A stretch of DNA of 14,565 nt from CAIOHW01 sp046317855 (GTDB lineage: Bacteria > Bdellovibrionota > UBA1018), in the NCBI GenBank assembly GCA_046317855.1, contig JBKCVM010000093.1, positions 1 to 14,565 on the forward strand, given 5' to 3'. Position numbers and translations under genes: made by a program. Positions 14,474-14,565 of the stretch are shown in pieces. The stretch's first letter is position 1. The number at the start of each line of letters is the position of its first letter. The notes under the pieces were generated by a model. That model was not told where the DNA came from. It did no database searches and saw only the letters and a program-made list of their open reading frames with translations.

Positions 14474-14565
14474 TGAATCCAAACTGCCCTCGTTGTTTAA
14501 GGCCCGGTGGTCGTAATTCGTTCTACATTCGAAGATGCGACAGCAAAAAAATCACGCAATATCGC
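14473..14565 (+). CDS. Start of a zinc-ribbon protein, probably IS1-type transposase-like, cut by window end
   Basis: Only the first 31 codons are present: a CPRC pair at residues 5-8, then a FYIRRCDSKKITQYR segment (17-31), after which the window ends. A CxxC, a short basic stretch with DS(K/R)KI..(Y/F)R, and then an expected second CxxC is the layout of the zinc ribbon at the front of IS1-like transposases, as I recall them. Without the rest, a plain zinc-ribbon protein remains possible. The frame is open upstream of the ATG, but no better start is seen. Confidence 0.45.
   Translation, partial: MNPNCPRCLRPGGRNSFYIRRCDSKKITQYR

Overview
The window looks like a chromosomal segment of a Gram-negative predatory or delta-type bacterium, most like Bdellovibrionota (the former Deltaproteobacteria/Oligoflexia). 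This is inferred from gene content and protein character: a LysM protein, dprA and topA in one row, a YbgF-like TPR lipoprotein, receiver/TPR proteins and an enhancer-binding-protein relative. It is not a database match. No rRNA, tRNA or CRISPR array was seen, and coding density is very high.

Left part (1-3273). The window opens inside a sigma-54-activator-like AAA+/Fis protein that has lost the GAFTGA loop, the catalytic Walker B Glu and the arginine fingers. It converges, with a 7-base gap, on a minus-strand pair: glutamate dehydrogenase (gdhA), then a family-4-type glycosyltransferase. The gdhA stop and the glycosyltransferase start lie in one strong hairpin.

Middle (3308-8491). A short divergent promoter region separates gdhA from ddl (D-Ala-D-Ala ligase). 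After ddl comes a plus-strand run of three unnamed genes. The first two each have a degenerate receiver-like domain and a related C-terminal beta-rich domain, which I compare cautiously to PilZ. The third has an intact phospho-receiver followed by TPR-like helices. The first gene carries an in-frame TAA inside its C-terminal domain, and 71 further sense codons follow in the same frame. This cassette is the best candidate here for an undescribed signalling system.

Right part (8524-14085, minus strand, read from right to left). A YbgF/CpoB-like lipoprotein, a large LysM protein with an acidic proline-rich tail, a minimal DprA and DNA topoisomerase I form a tight operon-like row with 4-base, 3-base and 38-base junctions. 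It links envelope and DNA-processing functions.

Far right (14129-14565, plus strand). A small DUF4911-like protein is followed by the first 31 codons of a zinc-ribbon protein that resembles an IS1-type transposase start. A 7-bp hairpin abuts its start codon, and the window ends inside this gene.
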